Positions 9,190-18,150 of a DNA stretch of 48,563 nucleotides are shown here, in pieces (within the stretch, counting starts at the first letter, position 1; the number at the start of each line of letters is the position of its first letter). A program made the translations under genes and the position numbers. The stretch is from assembly GCA_937892395.1 (NCBI GenBank), contig CALAGJ010000096.1, positions 1 through 48,563 on the forward strand. The letters are read 5' to 3'. Below the pieces are notes generated by a model. The model worked only from the letters and a program-made list of their open reading frames with translations. It was not told where the DNA came from and did not search any database. This stretch comes from an uncultured Parafilimonas sp. Lineage in GTDB: Bacteria; Bacteroidota; Bacteroidia; Chitinophagales; Chitinophagaceae.

Positions 9190-10203
9190 ATGAGTTATCG
9201 GTTCTATATAAAAAATTTGGAAGTTTTGCAACATGCTGCTTTTTGGGCCTTCATGTTTTTGTTTATTTATGATTATCACTTTGTTGAAAAAAATTGGGCC
9301 AGTGCTGCTGGAAGTACTCTACTTGAATTACTTACTTATGCAAGTATCATTTATGTCAATTTATTTATTCTTATACCTTCTTTGCTTCAGAAAAAAAAAT
9401 ATGGCAGCTACTTTTTTGCTTTTGTATTTGTTGTTGTCGGTTATATTTTTACCATGAGGCTTACTGGATGGGAAAAACTTTTTTATGAAATTGGCGGCTG
9501 GCGAAATGTGTTTTCCATGATTTTGAACACAACGCTTTTTCAACTTATTTCTACGTTATATTGGTATTCAAAACAATGGAGAGTTAAAAGGGAAAAGGAA
9601 TTAAAATTGCAAAGCGAAAAAATTGAAATGGAACTAAAATTTCTTCGCACACAAATTAGCCCACACTTTATTTTCAATACACTCAATAATATTTATTCCC
9701 TTGTGCTCGAAAAACACGTAAATGCTGCGCCTATGATATCTAAACTTTCGGGCATACTTCGTTATGTACTGTATGAAAGCAACCAAGAACTGGTACTTCT
9801 AAAAAATGAGATAGCGACACTGCGCCAAGTCATAGAACTTTTTTTGCTAAAAAAACCAAAATCAACCAATCTTGATTTCTATGTGGAAGGAAGTATCAAC
9901 TCACTAAAAATTGCTCCAATGTTACTTGTAAACATTGGAGAAAATGCTTTGAAACATAGTAATATGGGAGTAAACGAAAATGCATGGGTTAAAATTCATT
10001 TATCTATTTCTGACTCAGGTGAGCTTTTAATAGAAGCAGAAAATAGTGTACCGGCATTTGAAATAAAGCCAGAAATTGGTGGCATAGGGCTTCCAAACTT
10101 ACAGCGCCAGCTTGAAATTAATTATCCATCTAACTTTGTACTCAATACAAAACGGCTAGGTGAAGCCTATATGCTTTCACTCAAGATACAACTAATAAAA
10201 TAA
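9190..10203 (+). CDS. LytS/YpdA-type sensor histidine kinase
   Basis: This inner-membrane sensor kinase is 337 aa from the ATG at 9190. The frame stays open to 9097 but only offers a TTG. It has four hydrophobic segments (about 15-29, 43-65, 74-93, 104-127), a short coiled linker rich in Lys and Glu, then the His_kinase (PF06580-type) box with phospho-acceptor His159 in QISPHFIFNTLNNI, and a HATPase part with the NIGENALKHS N-box and a GGIGLPN motif. There is no extracellular ligand domain, so the signal is probably sensed within the membrane. A perfect -7-like TAAATTTG sits only 5 bases before the ATG. Its stop overlaps the start of the response regulator by one base. Confidence 0.92.
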   Translation: MSYRFYIKNLEVLQHAAFWAFMFLFIYDYHFVEKNWASAAGSTLLELLTYASIIYVNLFILIPSLLQKKKYGSYFFAFVFVVVGYIFTMRLTGWEKLFYEIGGWRNVFSMILNTTLFQLISTLYWYSKQWRVKREKELKLQSEKIEMELKFLRTQISPHFIFNTLNNIYSLVLEKHVNAAPMISKLSGILRYVLYESNQELVLLKNEIATLRQVIELFLLKKPKSTNLDFYVEGSINSLKIAPMLLVNIGENALKHSNMGVNENAWVKIHLSISDSGELLIEAENSVPAFEIKPEIGGIGLPNLQRQLEINYPSNFVLNTKRLGEAYMLSLKIQLIK

Positions 10204-10955
10204 TGAGAAAATACTCTTGTATTGTAGTGGATGACGAAACGCTAGCACAAGCATTACTTTCCATGTATATTGCTAAGGTGCCTCAACTGCAATTGTTGCA
10301 AACATGCCACAATGCTGTTGAAGCAAAATTTGCATTGGATAATTACCAACCCGATATTCTATTCCTTGACATCAACATGCCCAACTTATCGGGTATTGAG
10401 TTATTAAAAATGTTGAATAAACCACCTATTACAATACTTACTACAGCTTATTCAGAATATGCTATTGAAAGCTATGAGTTTAATGTACTGGATTATTTAC
10501 TCAAACCAATAGTATTTGATCGTTTTTTTAAAGCTGTGTCCAAGGCAATTGAATATTATGAGAAAACTCATCAATTAGATGGAAAAATTGAACATTTAAA
10601 TACAGATAAAAATTTCCTTCCTTATTTTTTTGTAAAATCTGATCATAAAATCATAAAAGTATTATTTGAAGATATAATGTATATCGAAGCTTTACAAAAA
10701 TACGTCCGCATTCACACAAATTCAGAGCGTATTATTACACTTATATCAATGAGTCAGTTAGAAGAAATACTTCCAGTGGGCTTGTTCTATCGTATACATC
10801 GCTCTTATATTTTAAATTTAGATAAAATAGATAGAATTGACGGTAATATGATTCATATTCAAAAACACCAATTACCATTGAGTAAGTCACAAAGAGAAGG
10901 TTTCCTTGAAATATTGCGAATCCGTACGTTTGGAGGTCGTAAATCAGCCTGGTAA
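10203..10955 (+). CDS. LytTR-family DNA-binding response regulator
   Basis: The 250-aa cytoplasmic partner of the preceding kinase shares one base with it (TAATG), which is typical of translational coupling. The receiver domain covers about residues 1-120, with the acidic pair Asp10/Asp11 and phospho-acceptor Asp56 in ILFLDINMPN, a TTAYSEYA segment and the conserved Lys in YLLKPI. The LytTR DNA-binding domain spans about 140-245 (IMYIEALQKYVRI, then FYRIHRSYILN). The target is unknown; the next gene, a TonB-dependent receptor, is convergent and so is not an operon partner. Confidence 0.94.
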   Translation: MRKYSCIVVDDETLAQALLSMYIAKVPQLQLLQTCHNAVEAKFALDNYQPDILFLDINMPNLSGIELLKMLNKPPITILTTAYSEYAIESYEFNVLDYLLKPIVFDRFFKAVSKAIEYYEKTHQLDGKIEHLNTDKNFLPYFFVKSDHKIIKVLFEDIMYIEALQKYVRIHTNSERIITLISMSQLEEILPVGLFYRIHRSYILNLDKIDRIDGNMIHIQKHQLPLSKSQREGFLEILRIRTFGGRKSAW

Positions 10956-10986
10956 AAATTGGTAATCAAATTTTTTTAGATAGAAA

Positions 10987-13395
10987 TCAAAAACTCACAT
11001 TCCAAGTTACAGATGGTATAATTGGAAACAAAGAAACCTGTCTTGCTTCTACTTTTAAATTGCCAGTAGTAGGGTTTCCCTCTTGATCAAAATAGTAAAA
11101 ATATGGATTGAGCCGGCTATACACATTGTATATACTAAATACCCAATGCCCTTGTAATCTGTGTGGCTTTTTTGGAACAGGTGTGTAAGTAGCAGATAAA
11201 TCTAATCTGTGATAAGGCTTCATTCTATACTGATTAATACTGCTGTACTCCTGTGTAAGCACGCCATTAATAAAATAAAAACGCTCTGGTAGGCTAATGG
11301 CATTTCCGGTGCCAAAAACGAAGATGGAACTCAGCTTCCACTTATTATTCAATGCATAAATATTTACAAAAGAAAGATCATGTCTGCGGTCATACCTTCC
11401 GGGATATTTATTGCCCTCATTCAGCTCTGGAAATTTTCTCCATGTCCAGCTAAGGGTGTAGCCTAACCAACCTGTCCATCTGCCTTTTTGTTTATTGATA
11501 TATAATTCGGCACCATAACTCCAGCCTTTGCCAAATACAAAAGACAACTCTGGGTCTTCTAAACTGGGTGTGTATCCTTGCTCATATTCAATTTGATTAT
11601 TCATTGTTTTATAATACAACTCTACACTGGTTTCAAACATATTATTATTAAAATTTCTAAAGTAACCGGTTGCATATAGCCATCCGGTTTGAGGCATTAC
11701 ACGCAGTGTACTGGGCACCCAAATATCTGTAGGTAGTGTAGTACCTGCATTGCTAACTAAGTGAATGTATTGAATATTGCGTACCGCAGATGCTTTTATA
11801 CTACTGTGCTCATTGAGGCTATAGCGAATGGTGAATCGTGGCTCCAAACCACCATAATTTTTCACCACATCTCCTTTTCCATACAGAATGCTGTCCATTT
11901 TGTTTCCATCTACATCAGTAATGTAATCTGTGTATTTTCCTACTTGCTCAAATAAGCTGGCTCTTAAACCAAAATTTACTTTTATTCTTTTATTGATATC
12001 CCAATCATCTTGCACATATACTCCAGCTTCACGGGCAAATTTTTTGGCAGCACTTGCAGGTTTAAACACAACAGTATCTTGGCTACCACTGGCAAGGTTT
12101 GGTAGAAAAGTATGATAGGTATATTGCCCTCCCATTTTAAACCGGTGATGTGTAGATGCAAAAAAATCAACATCATATTTTGCTGTAAAATCTTTAATAC
12201 CGCTGCTCAAATTAAATTTAAAATTATCCTGCTTTCCTTCAAAATCAAAATTGTAGTCATTGTACACTAATGAAAGATTGCTAAAAACTTTTTTATTAAA
12301 TACATGGTTCCACCGCAGTGTAGCGGTACTATTACCCCAAGGTATTTCTGTACTAAAACTTCGTTTGTCATTTACAAAATCAAAATCATCTTTGCCAAGA
12401 TAGCCACTTAAAAAAATTCGATCCTTGTCAGAAATTTTGAAGTTTGCTTTTGCATTTAGGTCATAAAAATAATAACCGCTTCCATAAAAATTGCTGCTTT
12501 TAGATATAAATGGTTTTGCCAATACATCTATATAGGTGCGTCTAGCAGATATTATAAAACTGCTTTTGTCTTTTACAATGGGACCTTCTAATGCAAAGCG
12601 GCTTGCAATCAAACCTATGCCTGCTGTGCCTTCCATCTTTTTCATATTTCCATCCTTCATGGTTATGTCTATAACGGATGAAAGTCTGCCACCATACTGA
12701 GCCGGCATACCGCCTTTATACAGAGTTAGATTTTTAATGGCATCTGAATTAAATACAGAAAAGAAGCCAAAAAGATGCCCCGTATTATAAACGACAGCTT
12801 CGTCTAAAAGAATGAGGTTCTGATCTGGCCCACCTCCACGCACATAGAAGCCTGCATTACCTTCACCTGCATTGCGTATGCCCGGTAGCAATTGAAGTGT
12901 TTTTAAAATGTCAGTTTCTCCAAAAATGGCGGGTAATGCTTTTACGGTATTGATGTTTACTTCCATCTTTCCCATTTGGGCAGATTTGGTGTTACTTACA
13001 TTTCTTCGTCCGGTTACTATTACATCAGATTGGGTAACCACCAATGGTGTCAGTAGAATCTCTACATCTTGATCTGACACTAAATGTATGGCTATCAACT
13101 TTGGTGTAAACCCAATAGAGGATATGAGCATAGTATAATCCCCTTCGGGTAATGAAATACTATAAAAACCATATACATTAGCAATGGTACCTTTATTTTG
13201 ATTTTGGATGGACAAGGCTGCGTTGGGTATTGTTTCTAAGCTGGTGCTGTCTTTAATGAAACCTTTGATTGCAAACTTATTCTGCGCAGCAGTAAAATAA
13301 AAAGAAAAAAATAAGATACCCGTTAGTAATAATAACCGTTTCAAGGATGTGTATATAAATGTGTTTTTAATTGTAGCACTATAGATGATGCCCAA
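10987..13395 (-). CDS. TonB-dependent outer-membrane receptor with carboxypeptidase-regulatory-like N-terminal domain
   Basis: This is an outer-membrane active transporter of ~800 aa. A hydrophobic signal ends in FTAAQ (about residues 18-38), a CarboxypepD_reg-like beta-sandwich covers about 42-125, the plug about 140-250 (LKTLQLLPGI, FYVRGGGPDQN, LYKGGMPAQYGGRLSSV), and a 22-strand-type barrel runs to a final aromatic residue (TWNVSF). The frame starts at a TTG at 13395; another TTG at 13341, before LKRLLLLTG, gives a more ordinary signal peptide. There is no ATG. No SusD partner is adjacent, so it is not a classic glycan locus. The substrate is unknown. A near-consensus minus-strand -7 (TTTATTTG) lies near 13400. 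Confidence 0.92.
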   Translation of the reverse strand: MGIIYSATIKNTFIYTSLKRLLLLTGILFFSFYFTAAQNKFAIKGFIKDSTSLETIPNAALSIQNQNKGTIANVYGFYSISLPEGDYTMLISSIGFTPKLIAIHLVSDQDVEILLTPLVVTQSDVIVTGRRNVSNTKSAQMGKMEVNINTVKALPAIFGETDILKTLQLLPGIRNAGEGNAGFYVRGGGPDQNLILLDEAVVYNTGHLFGFFSVFNSDAIKNLTLYKGGMPAQYGGRLSSVIDITMKDGNMKKMEGTAGIGLIASRFALEGPIVKDKSSFIISARRTYIDVLAKPFISKSSNFYGSGYYFYDLNAKANFKISDKDRIFLSGYLGKDDFDFVNDKRSFSTEIPWGNSTATLRWNHVFNKKVFSNLSLVYNDYNFDFEGKQDNFKFNLSSGIKDFTAKYDVDFFASTHHRFKMGGQYTYHTFLPNLASGSQDTVVFKPASAAKKFAREAGVYVQDDWDINKRIKVNFGLRASLFEQVGKYTDYITDVDGNKMDSILYGKGDVVKNYGGLEPRFTIRYSLNEHSSIKASAVRNIQYIHLVSNAGTTLPTDIWVPSTLRVMPQTGWLYATGYFRNFNNNMFETSVELYYKTMNNQIEYEQGYTPSLEDPELSFVFGKGWSYGAELYINKQKGRWTGWLGYTLSWTWRKFPELNEGNKYPGRYDRRHDLSFVNIYALNNKWKLSSIFVFGTGNAISLPERFYFINGVLTQEYSSINQYRMKPYHRLDLSATYTPVPKKPHRLQGHWVFSIYNVYSRLNPYFYYFDQEGNPTTGNLKVEARQVSLFPIIPSVTWNVSF

Positions 13396-13453
13396 TTAAA
13401 CAAATAAAGCTACAAAAAAGTTTCCCGCACCAATGCTTGTTGTATAAAATGAT

Positions 13454-14053
13454 TTATGGTAAGGCCGCAAAAGCCACACTATCTTTTACCTCCCCACAAT
13501 GAAGCATTGCGTTTTTATACCTGGGATGCTGCATGCCTAAATAGGGATTGATAATTTCGGAATTATCTGAAAGCCACCAAGCAGCTACCGTATCATAAAA
13601 AGCCATGGGACATTCCTGCTTATACACTTTGCCTGCACTATACTCCTCCTCCTGCAAAAACGTAAATAGGGATACCGATAAACTGCTAAAAGCCTTGCGC
13701 TGATTTTCGATACCCACAGCTTGCATCAATGTGCCGGCATGTGTTTTTGTTTTATTAAAAGCAGTACTGCCGGTAGATGCACTATCTAAAACCACATTGT
13801 CCATACTTTTTACTAATGTGGCTATGGCGGTGTTTATACCCGGTGTATCCCAAGCTACTAAAGCCGCTTTCAGCTTATAATAGTCCTGCATCATACCTGC
13901 TGTATTAGCATTAAACGATTGGCTGTGAGCCTTGCCAGTTCTGGCGACTGGCTTATTGGCTTCAGGCTCATCTTGATCTTTATTTTCTGCAATAACAAAA
14001 TATGCAACTATGGCCAGTACCGCCACACCAATTATTATAAGACCTTTTTTCAT
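13454..14053 (-). CDS. DUF3347 domain periplasmic protein
   Basis: The 199-aa protein has an N-terminal membrane anchor or signal (GLIIIGVAVLAIVAYFVIA). It then has a helical DUF3347-like domain with the features DYYKLKAALVAWD, RKAFSSLSVSL, a CPMAFYDTVAAWWLS motif and the ending INPYLGMQH...HCGEV. DUF3347 domains occur alone and fused to metal-efflux membrane fusion proteins; conserved Cys, Met and His residues suggest binding of a soft metal such as copper (inference). It stands between the TonB receptor and fabF, all on the minus strand. It starts 62 bases before the fabF stop and ends 58 bases before the receptor frame. Confidence 0.75.
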   Translation of the reverse strand: MKKGLIIIGVAVLAIVAYFVIAENKDQDEPEANKPVARTGKAHSQSFNANTAGMMQDYYKLKAALVAWDTPGINTAIATLVKSMDNVVLDSASTGSTAFNKTKTHAGTLMQAVGIENQRKAFSSLSVSLFTFLQEEEYSAGKVYKQECPMAFYDTVAAWWLSDNSEIINPYLGMQHPRYKNAMLHCGEVKDSVAFAALP

Positions 14054-14115
14054 TTCTATTTTTTTTTGCTAACTCGTGTCTATCTAAATGTTTGACTGTA
14101 TGCGCCAAGCGAAAC

Positions 14116-15360
14116 TTATGGCTCATACTTTTTGAAAATTGCAGTAGCTATGTGTCCGCCAAATCCAAAGGTATTTGTCATGGCATAATGCACTTTTTTC
14201 TGAACGGCTGTACCCAGACATAAATTGAATTTGCCATCAATATCCGGTTCTATATCCTTACTGTTTATAGTTGGATGTATCAGCCCTTCCTGAATGGTTT
14301 TAATACACACTATTGCTTCCACTGCACCCGCCGCACCCAGCAAATGACCGGTTAAAGATTTGGTAGCACTGATGTGCAAATCCTGTCTTGCGCCAAACAA
14401 TTTTTCAGTAGCTATCATTTCACTTTTGTCCCCAAGTGGTGTACTGGTGGCATGGGCGTTTAAGTAGTCAATATCATTTGGTCCAATACCTGCATCTTCC
14501 AATGCGGCTTTCATACCCAGATATGCACCGGCACCTTCCGGATGTGTGCCAGTAAGGTGATAAGCATCTGCAGCCATGCCACCCCCAGCTACTTCTGCTA
14601 TTATATGTGCACCCCTTGCCTGTGCATGTTGCAAACTTTCCAATATAAGTGTACCACTACCCTCGCCCATTACAAACCCATCTCTGCTTACATCAAATGG
14701 ACGGCTGGCTGTGGCTGGATCATCATTGCGCTGCGAAAGTGCTTTGCATGCATTAAAACCACCAATACCACTCTCTGTAATGGGTGCTTCACTACCACCC
14801 GTTATAATCATATCAGCTTTGCCCAAACGGATATAGTTAAAAGCATCTATAATACTATTGGTAGAAGTAGCACAGGCACTCATGGTAGAAAAATTGAGCC
14901 CCATCAAACCATATTTAATGCTGATAATACCACTGGGCATATCTGCCAATATTTTTGGAATAAAAAATGGGTTGAAATGTGGCATACCATTGCCCCTGGC
15001 CCATTCACTTACTTGCTCTTGAAAGGTAGTAAGCCCCCCATTGGCACTGCCCCATATTACCCCAATTCTTGTTTTATCCAAAACAGAAAAATCAATGCTG
15101 GCATGCTCCACTGCTTCTGCAGTAGTAATGAGTGCATACTGCGAAAAAAGGTCATATTTTCTGCTCTCACTTTTTGGAATAAAATCTTCTGTATTGAGCC
15201 CCTTTATTTCGCAGGCAAATTTTGTTTTGAACAGTTCGGTATCAAACTTTGAAATGGGTGCCGCACCACTCATGCCATTGCACACATTCGTCCAAAAACT
15301 ATTTAATGTATTTCCTATTGGTGTAAGAGCACCCAATCCGGTTACAACTACTCTATTCAT
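14116..15360 (-). CDS. fabF: Beta-ketoacyl-ACP synthase II
   Basis: The enzyme condenses malonyl-ACP with acyl-ACP in fatty-acid elongation. From the ATG at 15360 it has 414 aa, the usual FabF length. The frame extends to 15456, but that part has no resemblance and lies upstream of the promoter. Catalytic residues are Cys163 (MSACATST), His303 (NAHATSTPLGD), Lys334 and His339 (ATKSLTGHLLGAAGA). The N-terminus RVVVTGLGALTPIG is typical. No acyl carrier protein gene is adjacent, unlike the common acpP-fabF arrangement, so it stands alone behind its own promoter at 15379-15386. Confidence 0.95.
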   Translation of the reverse strand: MNRVVVTGLGALTPIGNTLNSFWTNVCNGMSGAAPISKFDTELFKTKFACEIKGLNTEDFIPKSESRKYDLFSQYALITTAEAVEHASIDFSVLDKTRIGVIWGSANGGLTTFQEQVSEWARGNGMPHFNPFFIPKILADMPSGIISIKYGLMGLNFSTMSACATSTNSIIDAFNYIRLGKADMIITGGSEAPITESGIGGFNACKALSQRNDDPATASRPFDVSRDGFVMGEGSGTLILESLQHAQARGAHIIAEVAGGGMAADAYHLTGTHPEGAGAYLGMKAALEDAGIGPNDIDYLNAHATSTPLGDKSEMIATEKLFGARQDLHISATKSLTGHLLGAAGAVEAIVCIKTIQEGLIHPTINSKDIEPDIDGKFNLCLGTAVQKKVHYAMTNTFGFGGHIATAIFKKYEP

Positions 15361-15378
15361 ATTTAAAAAACTAAGGTG

Positions 15379-15405
15379 CAAAGATAATAGGAACGCATCA
15401 TGCAA
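15379..15405 (-). promoter_or_regulatory. Candidate fabF promoter (-7 TATCTTTG, -33 TTG)
   Basis: On the minus strand an exact TAnnTTTG (15379-15386) lies 18 bases upstream of the fabF ATG, with a TTG at 15403-15405 separated by 16 bases. It fixes the start at 15360 rather than at the further-upstream open frame. Confidence 0.65.
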
Positions 15406-15460
15406 TTTTTCCAGAGTAGCATTTTTGTAGAGTAGCATGATATGCTTAGAAGACAAGGAA

Positions 15461-15510
15461 TTTTTTTCCCTGCGGGGAATGATTACGCAGGGCCAGTCAT
15501 TTTCTAATGA
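15461..15510. repeat. Dispersed intergenic repeat, copy A
   Basis: A ~50-base stretch starting with seven T, then a small G/C-rich hairpin, then AATGATTA-GCA-GG-CCA and CTAATGA. The same order of blocks recurs at 47408-47458, with a partial version near 43990. It lies between fabF and osmC and codes for nothing. Confidence 0.55.
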
Positions 15511-15546
15511 GTAGCAAGGGTGTATAACTAATGTATATACATCAGC

Positions 15547-15957
15547 TTACACCAACTCAACCGTGTAAGTAACCGGACAATGTTTTTTTAGCATGATACT
15601 TACCCCACAATATTTTGTTTGGGAAAGATTGATGGCCTTCAACAGTTTGTCTTTATCTGCTTCTTTTACATCAGTCTTATAATGTAGTTTGATATAAATA
15701 AAAACCTTGGGATGTTCTGTAGTTTGCTCAGCCTCGGCACTTATTTCCAATAAGCTGTATTCCACTCGCATTTTTTCCAGCATGCCAACTATATCCATAC
15801 CTGTACAACCACATACCGAAGCCAATAACATTTGTTTAGGGGTCATACCCGTATCTGAACCACCTGATTCTATTGGGGTATCAATGGATACTTCATGCTT
15901 TGCTGATACTCCGGTAAAATGTTCTCCGCCACGCCATATAACTTTTGCTTCCATCAT
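15547..15957 (-). CDS. OsmC family peroxiredoxin-like protein
   Basis: OsmC/Ohr-type proteins reduce organic hydroperoxides in the cytoplasm through paired cysteines. The 136-aa chain has the typical length. It contains MTPKQMLLASVCGCTGMD (Cys49 and Cys51) and KYCGVSIML (Cys117), matching the two cysteine positions of the family, and a further Cys127 in the HCPVT ending. It begins 7 bases after the superoxide dismutase stop, so it is the last gene of the lptF/G-sod-osmC operon. Two adjacent ATGs (15957, 15954) are equally possible starts. Whether it acts on peroxides or belongs to the less characterised YhfA-like branch cannot be decided by eye. Confidence 0.88.
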   Translation of the reverse strand: MMEAKVIWRGGEHFTGVSAKHEVSIDTPIESGGSDTGMTPKQMLLASVCGCTGMDIVGMLEKMRVEYSLLEISAEAEQTTEHPKVFIYIKLHYKTDVKEADKDKLLKAINLSQTKYCGVSIMLKKHCPVTYTVELV

Positions 15958-15964
15958 ATTTAAT

Positions 15965-16699
15965 TTATAGTAAGGTTTGTAATCTATTATTTACTACTTC
16001 CCAGTTTACAACCTGCCACCAGGCTGATACATAATCTGTTCTTTTATTTTGATATTTCAAATAGTAGGCATGCTCCCATACATCTAAACCTATTAAAGGT
16101 GTGCCTTTTATTTCACTATTATCCATGAGTGTATTATCCTGGTTTGGAGTGGAGCAAATCTGTAGTTTTTTGTCATTTGTAAAAATTAGCCATGCCCATC
16201 CACTACCAAAACGATTTTTTGCAGCATCATTATATTGTGTTTGCATAGCTTCTACAGATCCAAAATCTTTTTCAATGCATTGTAAGATTTTACCGTTTGG
16301 TTTATTGCTTGCGGATGCAGGAGTCATGGTTTTCCAGAAAAATTCATGATTAAAATGACCACCACAATTATTTCTCATTTTGGTTGAATACTTTGAAATA
16401 TTTGACAAGATGGATTCAACAGTTATTGCATTCATATTTACCGTTTCAGCAGTACAGGCATCAATCAAATTTTTTGAATATGCGGCAGCATGTTTACTAT
16501 AATGAATTTCCATTGTGAGGGCATCTATTGCGGGCTCTAATGCATTGTAAGCATAAGGAAGAGGCTGCTGCACAAATGGAGTAGCAGCAGCATGAGCATT
16601 GTGTGCAGAAGTATTATTCATCAGAAACCCTGTAGCCACAGATGCCTTTATTGTTTTTTCGATAAAGCTTCTTCTATGTATTCTTTTTTGTGAGGGCAT
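15965..16699 (-). CDS. Exported superoxide dismutase (Fe/Mn family)
   Basis: It converts superoxide to oxygen and hydrogen peroxide. The 244-aa protein carries a ~40-residue N-terminal extension with a twin-arginine-like motif (HRRSFIEK) and a hydrophobic stretch ending near AHAAA, so Tat export to the periplasm is likely. The metal ligands are His66 (EIHYSKH), His118 (GGHFNHEFFW), Asp206 and His210 (LDVWEHAYY). The GGHFNH context is manganese-like; metal choice cannot be settled by sequence reading. It sits 5 bases behind the LptF/G-like permease and 7 bases before osmC, giving an operon that combines envelope biogenesis with oxidative defence. Confidence 0.93.
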   Translation of the reverse strand: MPSQKRIHRRSFIEKTIKASVATGFLMNNTSAHNAHAAATPFVQQPLPYAYNALEPAIDALTMEIHYSKHAAAYSKNLIDACTAETVNMNAITVESILSNISKYSTKMRNNCGGHFNHEFFWKTMTPASASNKPNGKILQCIEKDFGSVEAMQTQYNDAAKNRFGSGWAWLIFTNDKKLQICSTPNQDNTLMDNSEIKGTPLIGLDVWEHAYYLKYQNKRTDYVSAWWQVVNWEVVNNRLQTLL

Positions 16700-16704
16700 A
16701 AAAA

Positions 16705-18132
16705 TTATTTTTTTGATTTACTGCGCAACAATGTTTTAATTTTTCCAAAAGTTCTGTAATAATATTCCTGATTAAAAAGTTGAGAATCACGCATGGCTTT
16801 TACAATCAAAAATATACTGATGGGAATGAGTACAAGTGTACTCAGCCACATGCCGGTGTATGCTGAGGTAACTCCTTCCTTTGCAAATTTTTCACCAAAT
16901 GTATTGAGCAGGTGAAACACTACAAAGAAAATAATAGAGAAAAGCAATGGAGTACCAAGTCCGCCTTTTCTGATGATAGAGCCCAATGGTGCACCAATTA
17001 AAAACAAAACAATACAGGCGAATGAAAGTGTAAATTTTCTATTCCATTCTATCAGATGTTTTCTTAAACTCAAGCTTCTTGCTTCATATTCAGAATAGGC
17101 TATATCTGCATAATTTTTAGCAGAGCTGGCATGAGATATTGCAGACTCTGTATAGTATTTTTCTAAACTGTCTGCAATGATATCTCCAAATTTTTTTGCG
17201 GGTTTCAGCTTCACTTTTTTTACAGGCCAACTGCTATCCATGTATTTGTAAAAGGTAAATATGGGTGCCAATTCTCGTTTGGATCTTAGCAGATATATAG
17301 AATCTGTATTGCCAATAGAATCAATTGCCTTTCTAAGCTGCCCAATCGTAAGCATTTTAGCATCATAAAAAAGGCTATCCGGTGTGTCATTCATTTCAAA
17401 AGTACTCAGGTCAAAATCTTTTTTATATGCATTAAATCCGGTGCGGATATAATCGGTTGTTTTCTCATATCGATTGCCATTTTCTTGATGGCTCCATCCA
17501 TTTTTTAGCTTGAATTGTAAAAATCGTTTATCATCAGATACCCGCATTACTCCACTTTCTGCTACTAAAAAATTATCCTGCACGCCATAGTTTTTTTCAT
17601 AAATCACTACATCATGTATCGTACTATCATCATCATCTTTTTTACCAACCTTTATTACAAACCCTTCTATTTTATTATAGAATTCTCCCTCCTTTATATC
17701 CAGTGCAGGCTTGGTTACAATAATATCGTACTTCAGAGAGTTGAGTTTAAGATTGGCCACCGGCATTACATTGTTTGCAAACACAAAAGCAATTCCGCTT
17801 ATGCCAATGGCTAATATCAATAAAGGAAGCATAAATCTAAACAAGGGAATGCCTGCTGATTTGATGGCCACCAACTCAAAACTTTCTCCAAGATTTCCAA
17901 AAGTCATGATGGATGCAAGTAGTAAAGCCAAAGGCAATGCAAGTGGTACTATTGAGGCAGCTACATAAGATATTAATTTCATTACCACAACAAAGTCAAG
18001 ACCCTTGCCCACAAGATCATCGATATACAGCCAGAAAAACTGCATGACCAGTACAAATAGCGTAATGAAAAATGTGGCAATAAATGGTCCTGCAAAAGAT
18101 TTTATAATGAGTATGTCTAATTTTTTTATCAC
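16705..18132 (-). CDS. LptF/LptG family permease (lipopolysaccharide export)
   Basis: YjgP/YjgQ-type inner-membrane permeases form the LptB2FG exporter that pulls LPS out of the inner membrane. The 475-aa protein has three N-terminal hydrophobic segments (about 12-36, 50-75, 95-120), a large periplasmic jellyroll region (about 130-370) and three C-terminal helices (from ~375, FTLSFACIVLFLIGAPLGSIIRKGG). The start is a GTG at 18132, followed by IKKLDILIIKSF, the usual N-terminus of Bacteroidota members. It heads the operon with sod and osmC. Its promoter lies inside the divergent neighbour's coding region (18158-18187). I cannot tell LptF from LptG. Confidence 0.92.
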   Translation of the reverse strand: MIKKLDILIIKSFAGPFIATFFITLFVLVMQFFWLYIDDLVGKGLDFVVVMKLISYVAASIVPLALPLALLLASIMTFGNLGESFELVAIKSAGIPLFRFMLPLLILAIGISGIAFVFANNVMPVANLKLNSLKYDIIVTKPALDIKEGEFYNKIEGFVIKVGKKDDDDSTIHDVVIYEKNYGVQDNFLVAESGVMRVSDDKRFLQFKLKNGWSHQENGNRYEKTTDYIRTGFNAYKKDFDLSTFEMNDTPDSLFYDAKMLTIGQLRKAIDSIGNTDSIYLLRSKRELAPIFTFYKYMDSSWPVKKVKLKPAKKFGDIIADSLEKYYTESAISHASSAKNYADIAYSEYEARSLSLRKHLIEWNRKFTLSFACIVLFLIGAPLGSIIRKGGLGTPLLFSIIFFVVFHLLNTFGEKFAKEGVTSAYTGMWLSTLVLIPISIFLIVKAMRDSQLFNQEYYYRTFGKIKTLLRSKSKK

Positions 18133-18150
18133 TTTGCAGTATTGAATAAA

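Noticed and set aside
10954..10975. AAAAATT/AATTTTT stem between the regulator and the TonB receptor as a two-way terminator
   Set aside because: Stem is made only of A and T and would be unstable.
14542..15252. 236-aa plus-strand ORF opposite fabF
   Set aside because: Antisense to fabF, Cys- and Ile-rich in a manner typical of shadow frames, with no domain.
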